Positions 1-9,189 are shown, numbered from the stretch's first letter. The stretch: DNA of 64,000 nucleotides from Candidatus Saccharimonadota bacterium (GCA_017545485.1 JAFWMY010000011.1:97675-161674); one strand, 5' to 3'. Made by a program: numbers and translations. Notes: generated from the sequence alone by a model not told the origin.

Positions 1-267
1 TCGTACTGTCAAAAATAACACTTGGGCGGCGGTTAAAAGCACGTCTGAAAACATATCGTACTTTGCGGCATATTTGCGATACTTTGGGGTATTATTTTTC
101 GGGAAAGGCCATTTGCGGGCACAAGTACCATCAAATGTGTCAGTTAATTCAGCGACTAGAAAAATAATAAAAGCGGCTTCAGGAGAGCCACCAGCTAAGG
201 CTAGTATGAATAGGACAGTTGCTAATATTAGTCTTGATAAAGTTAAAATATCCGCTAAGTATCTCAT
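1..267 (-). CDS. CDP-alcohol phosphatidyltransferase, 3'-truncated by window edge
   Basis: Reading the minus strand from an ATG at 267 gives an open frame of 89 codons that runs off the window. It has a hydrophobic first segment (about residues 8-28) and then the CDP-alcohol phosphotransferase signature: DTFDGTCAR (D-x2-D-G-x2-A-R, about residues 44-52) followed by YDMFSD (D-x3-D). The family moves a phospho-alcohol onto CDP-diacylglycerol in the membrane, as in phosphatidylglycerol-phosphate synthesis. The gap between the two motif halves is longer than the usual eight residues and the expected Gly before the last Asp pair is Ala. The ATG overlaps the TGA of the upstream glycosyltransferase (ATGA), so the two are translationally coupled. 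The substrate cannot be told from this fragment. Confidence 0.75.
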   Translation of the reverse strand, partial: MRYLADILTLSRLILATVLFILALAGGSPEAAFIIFLVAELTDTFDGTCARKWPFPKNNTPKYRKYAAKYDMFSDVLLTAAQVLFLTVR

Positions 268-1493
268 GATTTAATTGTATCAAAAATTTTCTCTAGTTGT
301 TTAATTCTTTCCGATATCAAAATTTCATTGCGATGGGTAAGCATGATCTTGCTCATTTTTTCAAGCTGTTCTGGATGTATTAACAAATCACTGATAGCAC
401 TAGCAATGCTCTCTGCAGTTTCGTCTTTAGATATTATAAAACTACCCTTTGGCACAATTTCTTGCATGTCTGGATCGCAGAACAACACAGGAACGCCATA
501 TGCTTCGGCTTCAATTAGAGTCATACCAAAAGTATCGTAATTATATGAGACTAAAACATCTAAATGAGCGTTGGTGATGGCTTCTTTAACTTTTGTAAAT
601 GGTGTTTCACCGTGAAATTTAACACTTAGGCGATGATTTTTAGCAAAAACTTTTGCCTTATTTAAATCTGGGCCACTACCATAAATGTCGCAATGGTATT
701 TGCCTTGGACTTTCGCAAGAGCTTTTAAAAATACCATGATGCGTTTTTCGCCGGAAACGCGAGAATGCCAAATAATTCTTAAAGTCTCATCTGGCGAAAG
801 AGATTTAATTGGCGGATTATTAGGAAAATGAGTATCTGGATAGCCATTTGGCAAGGCTTGGCTTGGTTTAGTGACGCCATATTTAATAAGTTTTTTGCGA
901 AAATGTTCAGAGGGGGTTAAAACTAAATCTGCAGAATTAGCGTGATTGACCATTAAAGTCCACATTTTGGCTTTAGCAATGGTGTTGGCGAGGTAATCGT
1001 CTTTGTGGATTTTAACTGGATGAGGTAAATACCAGGAATGGAACCAATTTAAAAGACAGGCCACAATCGTGCGCAATCCGAAAGGGATAATCCCAGCCTC
1101 ACCCATATCTTCACGACCGTGCATGACTTGAACAGTAGGAATTTTGAGCTGCTTTCCTAAACGTAAACCAGCAATAGAGCAACCAGACTCATAATGAACA
1201 TAAAAAATGTCGCAATCTTTGATTTCTGGATGAGTTTTTAGCAGCCACTTTTCAATAATGCGAGGACGACGTGAAACCGGCGTGAAACCACGAAAGCAAA
1301 GACGACAAGACGGAACTGGAAAAATGTTGGTTTTTGCAAGTTTCTGCAACTCTTCATGAGATTTGGGATAGCTGGAACTAAAAATATAAACCGTGTGACC
1401 ATTTTGTTCTAGCGCAGCTTTTTGAGCATTAATTGAACTAACAATACCGCCCGTTAAGTCTAAATAACAATCCGAGAAAAATGCTATTTTCAT
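264..1493 (-). CDS. GT4-family glycosyltransferase
   Basis: A 409-aa GT-B glycosyltransferase. The N-terminal Rossmann half begins MKIAFFSDCYLDLTGGIVSS, typical of GT4 enzymes, and the C-terminal half carries the donor-binding E-x7-E type segment DTFGMTLIEAEAYGVP at about residues 330-345. No signal peptide or membrane span is evident, so it is probably cytosolic and membrane-associated. It is followed by a CDP-alcohol phosphatidyltransferase with ATGA overlap, which suggests glycolipid or lipid-anchored glycan synthesis (inference). The promoter TGTTAAAAT at 1508-1500 (minus) ends six bases before the ATG, so the mRNA is predicted to be leaderless. Sugar and acceptor are unknown. Confidence 0.82.
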   Translation of the reverse strand: MKIAFFSDCYLDLTGGIVSSINAQKAALEQNGHTVYIFSSSYPKSHEELQKLAKTNIFPVPSCRLCFRGFTPVSRRPRIIEKWLLKTHPEIKDCDIFYVHYESGCSIAGLRLGKQLKIPTVQVMHGREDMGEAGIIPFGLRTIVACLLNWFHSWYLPHPVKIHKDDYLANTIAKAKMWTLMVNHANSADLVLTPSEHFRKKLIKYGVTKPSQALPNGYPDTHFPNNPPIKSLSPDETLRIIWHSRVSGEKRIMVFLKALAKVQGKYHCDIYGSGPDLNKAKVFAKNHRLSVKFHGETPFTKVKEAITNAHLDVLVSYNYDTFGMTLIEAEAYGVPVLFCDPDMQEIVPKGSFIISKDETAESIASAISDLLIHPEQLEKMSKIMLTHRNEILISERIKQLEKIFDTIKS

Positions 1494-1515
1494 AGTTTTA
1501 TTTTAACACGCTACA

Positions 1516-1524
1516 TGATATAAT
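1516..1524 (+). promoter_or_regulatory. Extended -10 promoter of metK
   Basis: TGATATAAT (TG at 1516-1517, TATAAT 1519-1524) is a full extended -10 box. The predicted start near 1531 gives a leader of about 100 nt that holds the SAM riboswitch. No clear -35 is seen. The contrast with the leaderless genes of this window is notable: here the leader is kept because it has a regulatory job. Confidence 0.7.
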
Positions 1525-1541
1525 CATAACATTATCAATTA

Positions 1542-1631
1542 ATATCAAGAAGGGGCGAGGGAACGGCCCGGTGACCCCCTGCCAACCTAGTGAAAGCCAA
1601 GGTGGTAATTCCGACCAGAAAGGAAAGATAT
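1542..1631 (+). promoter_or_regulatory. SAM-I (S-box) riboswitch, translational type
   Basis: The S-box core is recognisable: AGGGAACGGCCCGGTGACCC from 1558, then GCCAACC (1581-1587), AAGGTGGTAATTCC (1599-1612) and GAAAGGAAAGAT before the gene. P2 pairs GGGG (1551-1554) with CCCC. P1 pairs ATATC (1542-1546) with GATAT (1627-1631). The 3' strand of P1 contains the first two bases of the metK ATG (1630-1632), and the only Shine-Dalgarno-like stretch (AAGGA, 1620-1624) lies just before it inside the aptamer. There is no separate terminator or expression platform, so SAM binding is inferred to close the start codon directly. Very compact compared with Firmicute S-boxes. Confidence 0.88.
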
Positions 1632-2595
1632 GTTCTATAGAACGGCGGAGAGCGTCTCTCCAAAACACCCAGACAAATTGTGCGACCAAATTTCAGATGC
1701 GATTTTGGATGCATATTTAAAAGAAGACCCGGATGCCCGTGTGGCTGCAGAGACATGCGGTGGGCATGGCGTTGTGTTTGTAACTGGTGAAATTACTTCT
1801 AAAGCCGGTGAGATAGATATTCCAGCAATCGTGCACCGTATCGCGGGCGACGATATGGAAGTGCATACTAAAATTGTGAAACAGTCTCCAGAAATTGCAG
1901 CCGGAGTTGACACCGGTGGTGCAGGAGACCAGGGAATTATGATTGGTTATGCCTGTGATGAAACACCAGGAATGCTACCTAGAGAAGTAGTTTTGTCACG
2001 ACGACTCAACCAATTTATTTATAATAAACACCCATATGATGGCAAAACTCAAGTAACAATTGCGCCGGATGGCACAATTGATTCGGTCGTAGCTAGTTTT
2101 CAAAATGTTCCAAAAGATGAACTGGAAAAGTTGGTGCGCGAGTTTATCTCCACCGAGAAATTAAATGGCAAATTAGAGTTACATATTAACCCGGCCGGTG
2201 ATTGGAACCAAGGCGGATTTGAAGCAGATACTGGGCTCACTGGACGTAAATTAATTGTTGACAACTATGGCCCAAGCGTGGCAATTGGTGGTGGCTGCTA
2301 TTCCGGCAAAGACCCGTCTAAGGTGGACCGTTCCGCAGCATATATGGCTCGCCGTATTGCAGTAGATTATTTGCGCGAACGAAAAGCACATGAAGTTTTG
2401 GTGCGCCTTGCTTATGCGATTGGTTATGCAGAACCTTTGGAAAAAACCGTAATTATTGATGGTGCCGTAGAGGAAATAAAAGGCTACGATTTGACGCCTA
2501 ATGGTATTATTAAATATTTAGACTTAAAGCGCCCAATTTACGAAAAAACCGCAATGTGGGGGCACTACGGCCATGAATTCCCGTGGGATAAATAG
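1630..2595 (+). CDS. metK: S-adenosylmethionine synthetase
   Basis: Makes S-adenosylmethionine from methionine and ATP. At 321 aa it is about 60-70 residues shorter than the common bacterial enzyme. Family motifs are intact: ESVSPKHPDKLCDQISDAIL near the N-terminus (methionine/ATP site), GGAGDQGIMIGYA around residue 96 (the hallmark hexapeptide region) and GGGCYSGKDPSKVDRSAAY around residue 217 (phosphate-binding loop). The ATG at 1630 is fixed by the riboswitch in front of it. The gene stands alone; a two-component system follows after 70 bases with its own promoter. Control is expected to be feedback by its own product through the riboswitch. Confidence 0.95.
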   Translation: MFYRTAESVSPKHPDKLCDQISDAILDAYLKEDPDARVAAETCGGHGVVFVTGEITSKAGEIDIPAIVHRIAGDDMEVHTKIVKQSPEIAAGVDTGGAGDQGIMIGYACDETPGMLPREVVLSRRLNQFIYNKHPYDGKTQVTIAPDGTIDSVVASFQNVPKDELEKLVREFISTEKLNGKLELHINPAGDWNQGGFEADTGLTGRKLIVDNYGPSVAIGGGCYSGKDPSKVDRSAAYMARRIAVDYLRERKAHEVLVRLAYAIGYAEPLEKTVIIDGAVEEIKGYDLTPNGIIKYLDLKRPIYEKTAMWGHYGHEFPWDK

Positions 2596-2665
2596 CTAAA
2601 GTGTTTTCAGCTTCATTTTAGGTTAAAAACGCATAATCATATTATAATTAAACAAGGAGAATATT

Positions 2666-3349
2666 ATGCGGATACTTTATGTAGAAGATGCACCTTTCCT
2701 GGCTGAAGCTGTAAAATTTAATTTGGAAAAGCAGGGTATTACAGTTGATTTAGCTGGCGATGGCGAAACTGGATTAGAGAATGCAATAAATAATATATAT
2801 GATTGCGTAGTGCTTGATATTATGTTACCAAAACTATCTGGTACGGATATTTTGAAGCGAATACGCGAAAAAAATATTCAAACACCAGTTATTATGCTAT
2901 CGGCATTATCAGAAGTTGAAACCAAAATTAGTCACCTAGATCACGGTGCAGACGATTATCTTGCTAAACCTTTTAAGAGTGCTGAGCTAGTAGCTAGGAT
3001 TAAAGCCTTAGTGCGTCGCCCGAAACATATAGATATGCAGAACTTAACCTACGGAGATCTAGTGTTAGATAAAACTAATGCTACTCTAAACGGTGAGCAA
3101 CTCACTGCTAAAGAGATTGATATAGTGACTGAACTTATGAAATCGCCTGAGACTTTAGTTAATAAAGAATACCTGCTGGCAAAGATTTGGGGAGAAGAGG
3201 GAATTGGCGAAGATAATTATGTGGAGTCCTATATGTCTCGGATTCGCAAAATATTGAAGAAAATTCATAGTAAGGCTAGGATTGTCACTATTCGTGGCCT
3301 AGGTTATAAATTAACGAGTAAAAAAAATGTTCAAAAAGCTGCGCAATAG
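2666..3349 (+). CDS. OmpR/PhoB-family response regulator
   Basis: A 227-aa response regulator with a receiver domain (residues 1-115) and an OmpR-type winged helix (about 125-220). The phospho-acceptor Asp sits in VVLDIMLPKLSG at about residue 51, with the acidic pocket ED at 7-8 and the conserved Lys in YLAKPF near 102. The DNA-binding half ends in VTIRGLGYKL, typical of the family. Shine-Dalgarno AAGGAG precedes the ATG, so this mRNA has a leader, with TATTATAAT about 25 bases upstream. The sensor kinase gene starts inside its last 23 bases, so the two are coupled. The signal is not known. Confidence 0.93.
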   Translation: MRILYVEDAPFLAEAVKFNLEKQGITVDLAGDGETGLENAINNIYDCVVLDIMLPKLSGTDILKRIREKNIQTPVIMLSALSEVETKISHLDHGADDYLAKPFKSAELVARIKALVRRPKHIDMQNLTYGDLVLDKTNATLNGEQLTAKEIDIVTELMKSPETLVNKEYLLAKIWGEEGIGEDNYVESYMSRIRKILKKIHSKARIVTIRGLGYKLTSKKNVQKAAQ

Positions 3350-4274
3350 AATTATTATCATCACAATGAGCGTTACAACCGCGGTTTTGATTTTGGCTGG
3401 CGTATTTATTACGCTATTCTCTTCTAATATGCGCCCAGAACCAAAGCCACGAATAGAAGTCAATTATTCTATGCCTAGTACGGGTAACTACAATGATGAA
3501 GAGTTAAAATTATATATTAAAACAGACCGTGAAGAAGGCAGAGCACGGCTTCTTATAACCTTATTGGCAGTTGGCGCTATCGTAGAGGTCGCCGTTTTTA
3601 TCATCACTTATTTCGCTTCACAAAAAATAGTTGAACCAGTGAAAGATTCTTATGAGAAACAAAAAATGTTTATAGCAAATGCATCTCACGAGCTTAAGAC
3701 ACCACTTGCAATAATCCAAGCCAACATGGAAGCTTTAGACGTAAATAAAGACAATGAGAAATGGAAGCATAATATTGAAAATGAGGTAACTCACGCCAAT
3801 AAATTGGTCCTTGATTTATTGCAACTAGCCAGAATGGACGCCGGAAGTACTAGTAAAAAAGTTTTGGAGAAGGTTAATCTAAGAACTGAGATTGAAAAAC
3901 GCATAAAAATGTTTGAGGCAAAATTCAACGGCAAGATTAACTTTAAATATTCTGGAGAAGAAGGCGTTTTAAATCTTCCAAAACAAGACGTTTTACAGGT
4001 TCTTGATATCTTATTAGATAATGCAACGAAATATGGCGACAAAAAAATAAAAGTAATCTTAGACAAAAACCGCATTACAATTTCTAATGATGGAGCCACT
4101 GTTTCGCAAAACGATTTGGAAAAGATTTTTGATCGTTTCTACCAGACTGATAAGACTAAAGATGGTTCTGGGCTCGGCCTGGCAATTGCTAAAACGCTCT
4201 GCGAACAAAATGGCTGGGATATTAGGTGCGACAGTACAAAAAATCTAACTTCCTTTATCTTGACCTTAAAATAG
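3327..4274 (+). CDS. Sensor histidine kinase
   Basis: A 315-aa membrane kinase, partner of the overlapping response regulator. It has a membrane span at about residues 9-30, a short extracytoplasmic loop of roughly 40 residues, and a second span at about 75-95. The DHp helix carries the phospho-His in NASHELKTPLA (about residue 120). The ATP-binding domain shows the N box (LLDNATKYGD) and the G2 box GSGLGLAIAKTL. There is little room for a HAMP domain. The small outer loop suggests sensing at or within the membrane (inference). It overlaps the regulator gene by 23 bases, in a different frame. Confidence 0.92.
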   Translation: MFKKLRNRIIIITMSVTTAVLILAGVFITLFSSNMRPEPKPRIEVNYSMPSTGNYNDEELKLYIKTDREEGRARLLITLLAVGAIVEVAVFIITYFASQKIVEPVKDSYEKQKMFIANASHELKTPLAIIQANMEALDVNKDNEKWKHNIENEVTHANKLVLDLLQLARMDAGSTSKKVLEKVNLRTEIEKRIKMFEAKFNGKINFKYSGEEGVLNLPKQDVLQVLDILLDNATKYGDKKIKVILDKNRITISNDGATVSQNDLEKIFDRFYQTDKTKDGSGLGLAIAKTLCEQNGWDIRCDSTKNLTSFILTLK

Positions 4275-4309
4275 TTTATTTCATAAAAATAGACCCCAGA
4301 GAGTCTAGT

Positions 4310-4396
4310 TGGTGGGCGGGAAGGGAATCGAACCCTTACGATCTTGCGATCACCAGATTTTGAGTCTAGCGCGTCTACCAGTTCCGCCACTCGCCC
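4310..4396 (-). tRNA. tRNA-Leu (anticodon CAA)
   Basis: An 87-nt class II tRNA on the minus strand with encoded CCA. Acceptor GGGCGAG pairs with CCCGCCC apart from one A-C mismatch. The anticodon loop CTCAAAA gives CAA, and a long variable arm (GGTGATCGCAAGATC) is typical of tRNA-Leu. The T arm is AAGGG-TTCGATT-CCCTT. Confidence 0.93.
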
Positions 4397-4445
4397 AGTG
4401 TTCATTATTATATCATAAACTGTTATAATATGCTATAATCTAATC

Positions 4446-5654
4446 ATGAATCCTGAAAACGGTGGGCAATCTTCGTATGACCTACAAAAACAGGCAGCAG
4501 CGGCAATAGCAAGAAAAAAAGTGCTAGCGGCCTATGCTGCGACGGCCCGGAAAAATGCTTTAAAGACCGACGACAAGGGTGGACGCTTGAAAGACGAGCC
4601 AGTTACTTCCAAAATCAACTCTGAATCTTGGAAAAAATATCATTCCGCATGGCAGGATTACTATCAAAAATACTATAGCGACTATTATTCGCGCGCAGCA
4701 CAAAACTATATCGCAAAAGAACGCTTGAAAGACGCTAGAGAAAAAGCCGAGGAAGAAGAAATCTTAAGTTCTCTCACCAGAGCGAGCAAAAAAACGGATG
4801 ATAAAGCTGGTTTATCTCTAAAAGCAGATGGCCATCATAGCGCGGTTCAAAGTTCCGAAAGCGCAGAAGATATTGCTAATTCCTTAAAACACAAAATTCG
4901 CAAAAAAGCTACTGAAAGCGCTAAAAAAACTAGGCGACATCGTAAACTAATTCCTGTTTTAGCTGGTGTCGCGGTAGTATTATTAATCCTATTTCTGCAA
5001 TACAACCGCTTAATTTTCGCTCCGATTATGGCGTATGTTTCGCCAGGCAATGCCCCGGCGTCACAAATTGATGCCATTGACCCCACTATAACCGGCGAGG
5101 TTTCGGCGGACCCTCGTTTAATTATTCCTAAATTAAACATTGACGTGCCAATTCGGTTCGGGATATCGTTGTCTGAGGTAATGAGCGCGATGAATAATGG
5201 CGTGGCGCACTATCGGATAGCTGGAGCCAGTGCATATCCTGGTGAAATCGGAAACGTAGTAATTACAGGGCATTCTGCCGGTGATGTTTATAGTTCTAAC
5301 CCATATAAATTTATTTTCTCTGGGCTAGAAAGGCTAGAAGATGGTGACTTGATTTACGTTAATTATAATTCAGTGCGATATACTTATCGTGTCGTCAAAA
5401 AAGAGGTGGTAGAGCCATCTAACGTTGCATCATTAGTGGTTGATACAAACAAACCAATACTGACACTTGTAACTTGCACCCCACTAGGTACTTCACGCTA
5501 TCGTCTGCTCGTAACAGCAGAGCAGATTTCACCAAGTTTTGATAACGCTTCGGAAGCTGATAAAATCACACCTACCACTGATGAGGCGGAAGTACTGCCT
5601 TCAAATGAACCATCATTCTTTGAGGGAATTTGGAATTTCCTAACCGGCAATTAA
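4446..5654 (+). CDS. Sortase with long cytoplasmic N-terminus
   Basis: A 402-aa transpeptidase that would fix surface proteins to the wall or to each other. The first 165 residues are charged, Lys/Ala/Tyr-rich and probably cytoplasmic; a membrane span follows at about 175-195; the catalytic domain is C-terminal. The triad is visible: His in VVITGHSAGD, Cys in LTLVTCTPLG, Arg in TSRYRLLV. A short acidic tail ends the protein. A likely substrate is the 44.5-46.3 kb protein, which ends VPDTG - hydrophobic segment - LKFKK. Promoter TGCTATAAT (4431-4439) ends six bases before the ATG, so the transcript should be leaderless. Class assignment is uncertain. Confidence 0.88.
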   Translation: MNPENGGQSSYDLQKQAAAAIARKKVLAAYAATARKNALKTDDKGGRLKDEPVTSKINSESWKKYHSAWQDYYQKYYSDYYSRAAQNYIAKERLKDAREKAEEEEILSSLTRASKKTDDKAGLSLKADGHHSAVQSSESAEDIANSLKHKIRKKATESAKKTRRHRKLIPVLAGVAVVLLILFLQYNRLIFAPIMAYVSPGNAPASQIDAIDPTITGEVSADPRLIIPKLNIDVPIRFGISLSEVMSAMNNGVAHYRIAGASAYPGEIGNVVITGHSAGDVYSSNPYKFIFSGLERLEDGDLIYVNYNSVRYTYRVVKKEVVEPSNVASLVVDTNKPILTLVTCTPLGTSRYRLLVTAEQISPSFDNASEADKITPTTDEAEVLPSNEPSFFEGIWNFLTGN

Positions 5655-5656
5655 AA

Positions 5657-6772
5657 CTATTCGGTAATTTGTTCTCGTATTAAATTGTCATCACTAAAAT
5701 AATACAACCATTTGTCACGAGTGAGAATGACAGGGAAACGCGAAGAAACATCATGAGCTATAATACGACGATTTAGCCCATCATAATCATAAACATAAAG
5801 TTCGCCCGCACTTACGGAATAAATCATATCATTATCCAACCAATCATAGCTTTCTGCGTCGGTATTCCAATAGCCAACCGACATAGTCTCCATATCAAGG
5901 GTAGCGATTCTAGACTTGTTGGAAAAAATCATGAATTCGCCGTCGTGCCCAGCGTGAGTAATTTCTGGAACAAATTCCAAAGTGACTTTTAGAACTGGTT
6001 CATCGTATTCTTTTTTATAAACAGTTACTACGTCATTATTAAGAGTAGTCAAATAACGGTCTTCATAAAACTTGCTGAAAAATAGCTTCTCTGATTCAGA
6101 AATCTTCAGGTTTGGATTAAAATCTTTGACGGTTTCTTTCTTACTTGGTTCTGGTTTCTTGAAATGCTCGTATAACATACTTAAAGTGACTGGTTTGACT
6201 TCAGGCGTATCAGCATCAAGGTTAATGCTTAGCCAATTTGGTACAGGGTCGGTGGTAAAGGCTGAATTTTGTTCTTTTGGCAAAACGGAATAAACACTAG
6301 TGTTCAAAACGGCAGGATCGCCAGAGTACAAAAGCATAGTGTCGTGACTTGGCGAAACAAAAACTTTTGTAGTTCCGATGGTGTCCGTAATAGGCGTCGT
6401 AGTGCGTTCCAAGAGAAATAGCCTTGGATAATGTATGCGATATAATAAGCCTTCGGAAATATTGATTGTCTTTGTCCAAGAATCGTATCCCTCTCTCTTT
6501 AGAGTAACTACGTGTTCACCAGTTGGCAAGACTTTGGAGGTATTAGTACGTTGGAGCCAGGACGATTCGCCGTCTATAATAACATCAGCACCAGTCGGTA
6601 TAGAAGATATTTGTAACATCCCTTGGCGCTCAACTTTAAAACCGGAGCCCAACCAATACCCTGAGACAATTAACGCTAAAACTATCACGGTAACAATAAC
6701 AGCTATTACCATTATTACTTCAGAAATAATAACTTTTAGGCTCTGCCGCCTCTTTATGGCTTCGTGATCCAT
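5657..6772 (-). CDS. PEGA-domain membrane protein
   Basis: A 371-aa protein with one membrane span (about residues 15-37) and an extracytoplasmic remainder. Residues about 45-110 (ISSIPTGADVIIDGESSWLQ ... LKREGYDSWTKTINI) match the PEGA domain, often found in surface-layer and wall-associated proteins. The rest has repeated beta-strand-like segments (for example NKSRIATLDMETMSVGYWNT and DNDMIYSVSAGELYVYDYDG), perhaps a degenerate propeller. It converges with the sortase gene with two bases between stop codons. TGTTATAAT lies nine bases before the ATG, giving a leader of only about three bases. No specific function can be named. Confidence 0.72.
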   Translation of the reverse strand: MDHEAIKRRQSLKVIISEVIMVIAVIVTVIVLALIVSGYWLGSGFKVERQGMLQISSIPTGADVIIDGESSWLQRTNTSKVLPTGEHVVTLKREGYDSWTKTINISEGLLYRIHYPRLFLLERTTTPITDTIGTTKVFVSPSHDTMLLYSGDPAVLNTSVYSVLPKEQNSAFTTDPVPNWLSINLDADTPEVKPVTLSMLYEHFKKPEPSKKETVKDFNPNLKISESEKLFFSKFYEDRYLTTLNNDVVTVYKKEYDEPVLKVTLEFVPEITHAGHDGEFMIFSNKSRIATLDMETMSVGYWNTDAESYDWLDNDMIYSVSAGELYVYDYDGLNRRIIAHDVSSRFPVILTRDKWLYYFSDDNLIREQITE

Positions 6773-6867
6773 AGTGCTATTATTATAACATAAAAATTAT
6801 TAAAAATAACCCTTGCGCTTTTATTTAAAGAATAGTATTATAGATATAAGGATAAGCGAGGTATTAA

Positions 6868-7746
6868 ATGCAAAAGACTGATTCTAACCAAACGGCAAAA
6901 TCTGCTCGTCGCCAGGTGATGACTTCTACGACGTTAAATCGTCGTTATGTAAAAAAGCCTGTTAAGACCGCAGATATTTCTGTACCAGTTAAGCGAAGTT
7001 CCAGGGTCAAACATTTTAGTCCTTTAATGAGTGAAGACGAGGGAATTAAAGTCAGAGCAAAGCAAACAATTGCTCAAGCTACTCCTCATCCTATGCAAGT
7101 TAGTGCAAACGCACGCGTGAGAGCAAGAAAGAATGTTTCCACTAATGCTTCGGGATTAGTTTCACCAATGACTGCAAAACAACTAAAAGACCAAGCGATT
7201 AAAAAAGCCCTTGTCGCTGCAGCCCAATCTGATAGCCAGGTTGCTGAGACGCAGCAAAAGGGGAAGAAAGGTATCAAGATGCATTTTGGTTTTGGTAGAG
7301 TAATGCTTGCACTTTCTTGTGCTGCGGTGGCAGTTTTTGCAATTGTATACTTCGTTAATTTGAATATGCCTGATATTTCGCTACGGGTTGCGGCTATGCA
7401 GACCGGTATTGAAGCATCGTACCCATCTTATGTGCCACGCGACTATGCCTTGTCAGATATTATGTCTGAGAATGGTAAAATTACTCTAACATTTAAGAGC
7501 AAAACTGACAACAATAATTATGTAATAATTGAAGAGCGCTCATCCTGGGATTCAAATGCACTCTTAAATAACTTCGTCAAAGACGAATACTCAGAAAATT
7601 TCTCAACTATCAAGGAACAAGGATTGACTATTTATATGGATGGGAGTAACGCCACTTGGGTTAATGGTGGTGTTGTTTATAAGCTAAAAGCAAGTTCTAA
7701 TAATTTGACCAAAAAACAAATTAAATCTATTGCTACTTCTTTATAA
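6868..7746 (+). CDS. Single-span protein with DUF4367-like C-terminal domain
   Basis: A 292-aa protein. The first 140 residues are basic and low in structure, and a membrane span follows at about 147-167. The extracytoplasmic C-terminal part (YPSYVPRDYALSDIMSENGK ... YVIIEERSSW ... GLTIYMDGSNATWVNGGVVYKL) resembles DUF4367-type domains found in envelope proteins tied to sporulation or stress in Gram-positives. Shine-Dalgarno GAGGT stands eight bases before the ATG and a TATTATAG-type -10 lies about 30 bases upstream, so this gene has a leader. Its 3' end faces gltX. Function unknown. Confidence 0.62.
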   Translation: MQKTDSNQTAKSARRQVMTSTTLNRRYVKKPVKTADISVPVKRSSRVKHFSPLMSEDEGIKVRAKQTIAQATPHPMQVSANARVRARKNVSTNASGLVSPMTAKQLKDQAIKKALVAAAQSDSQVAETQQKGKKGIKMHFGFGRVMLALSCAAVAVFAIVYFVNLNMPDISLRVAAMQTGIEASYPSYVPRDYALSDIMSENGKITLTFKSKTDNNNYVIIEERSSWDSNALLNNFVKDEYSENFSTIKEQGLTIYMDGSNATWVNGGVVYKLKASSNNLTKKQIKSIATSL

Positions 7747-7749
7747 TAA

Positions 7750-9189
7750 CTAAATTGTTCTAGCCGTAGAATTTAGTCTGGCAAGTGTTTTTTCGCGACC
7801 AAGTACTTCCATGGTGAGATTAAGAGCCGGGCTAAATGGGGCAAAACTAATTGCGATACGAATTACGCTGAATAATTCAGCAGGTTTTTTGCCTGTTTCT
7901 GTTAATAGCTCATTTAAAGCGTCCTGCAAAGAGTTGGCGTCCCAATTTTGTAGTGAAGTAAGTTTTGCGATGGTCTTTTTTAATAAATCTTCTAGTTCTG
8001 ATTCTGAGAGTTTTTTAACAAATTTATTATTGACTAGCATATCTATATCGGTCGTGGGCTCTGAAAAGAAATAGCTGGTCATGCTACTTAGATCAGAAAG
8101 AGTTTTTAGACGATCGTAAATAATTGAAAGGACCTTGATTCTGTATTCATCGTCATAGTTTGCTGCAGTTTCTGGCCAGAAACCATCTGTCCGTTCATAA
8201 AGAGCTCTAGCTCCTTGTTCATCAAATATACGTCTTAACCATTGGCCATTGACCCATAGTAATTTAGTCTCATCATAGCGAGCTCCAGAATTTTGGATAC
8301 GGTTTAGTGAGAAATGACTGATTAATTCTTCTTTGGTATATATTTCTTGCTCAGTGCCATCATTCCAGCCTAAACAGGCTAAATAGTTTAGCATTGCTTC
8401 TGGTAAAACTCCATCGTCACGATATTCTGTGACCGATTTAGCGCCGTCGCGTTTACCGAGCTTTTTGTTGCCTTGAGGAGCAAGAATGTGCGGAAGTGAT
8501 ACTAATTTTGGACGAGAAAGGCCTAAGGCTTCATAAAGGGCTAAATAATTAGGCGTGCTAGATAAATATTCTACGCCACGCATGACGTGGGTAACTCCCA
8601 TTTCAGCATCATCAACAATGTGAGCGAAATTATAGGTTGGGTAGCCGTCTTTTTTGATTAAAATAATATCGTCTAGCACTTCTGGGCCAGTATGCATATC
8701 ACCCATTACTTCATCATGCCAACTATATTCTTTAGGCTCAGCCTTAAAACGAAGGGGAATGCCAGGTTGCCATTCTGGTGGGTTTTCTGGGCGAAAATTA
8801 CGGTAGAGGAATGGTATTTTTTCTTCATTACATTTTTTGCGATACTCTTCAATTTGTTCTGGCGGGGTAGGATCTGCATAAGCACGGCCTGAGTTAATGA
8901 GCTTTCTTGCCCACTCATGATAAATTTCTTTTCTTTCGCTTTGAAAATACGGGGCATGTGGACCTCCTACAATTGGACCTTCATCCCAGTCTAATCCTAG
9001 CCATTTTAGCGTATCTTCAATTAATTCCGTAGCACCTTCAACATAACGAGCGCGATCAGTGTCTTCAATACGTAAAATCATTTTACCATTACTCTGGCGC
9101 GCTAAAAGATACGGGTAAATCGCCGATCTTACGTTACCAATATGAATGTAGCCGGTGGGGCTTGGTGCAAATCTAGTAACAATATCCAT
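7750..9189 (-). CDS. gltX: Glutamyl-tRNA synthetase
   Basis: A 479-aa class Ib synthetase that charges tRNA with glutamate. The HIGH signature appears as PSPTGYIHIGNVRSA at residues 9-23 and the KMSKS loop as KLGKRDGAKS at about 243-252. The C-terminal helical anticodon-binding region is present, so the length is normal. It may be non-discriminating and also charge tRNA-Gln, as in most bacteria without GlnRS, but that cannot be read here. A tRNA-Glu gene lies 2.4 kb away. Promoter TGGTATAAT at 9205-9197 (minus) ends seven bases before the ATG: predicted leaderless or nearly so. Confidence 0.95.
   Translation of the reverse strand: MDIVTRFAPSPTGYIHIGNVRSAIYPYLLARQSNGKMILRIEDTDRARYVEGATELIEDTLKWLGLDWDEGPIVGGPHAPYFQSERKEIYHEWARKLINSGRAYADPTPPEQIEEYRKKCNEEKIPFLYRNFRPENPPEWQPGIPLRFKAEPKEYSWHDEVMGDMHTGPEVLDDIILIKKDGYPTYNFAHIVDDAEMGVTHVMRGVEYLSSTPNYLALYEALGLSRPKLVSLPHILAPQGNKKLGKRDGAKSVTEYRDDGVLPEAMLNYLACLGWNDGTEQEIYTKEELISHFSLNRIQNSGARYDETKLLWVNGQWLRRIFDEQGARALYERTDGFWPETAANYDDEYRIKVLSIIYDRLKTLSDLSSMTSYFFSEPTTDIDMLVNNKFVKKLSESELEDLLKKTIAKLTSLQNWDANSLQDALNELLTETGKKPAELFSVIRIAISFAPFSPALNLTMEVLGREKTLARLNSTARTI

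Noticed and set aside
74..274. 66-codon plus-strand frame at the window start
   Set aside because: Shadow of the CDP-alcohol phosphatidyltransferase, whose motif is clear on the minus strand.
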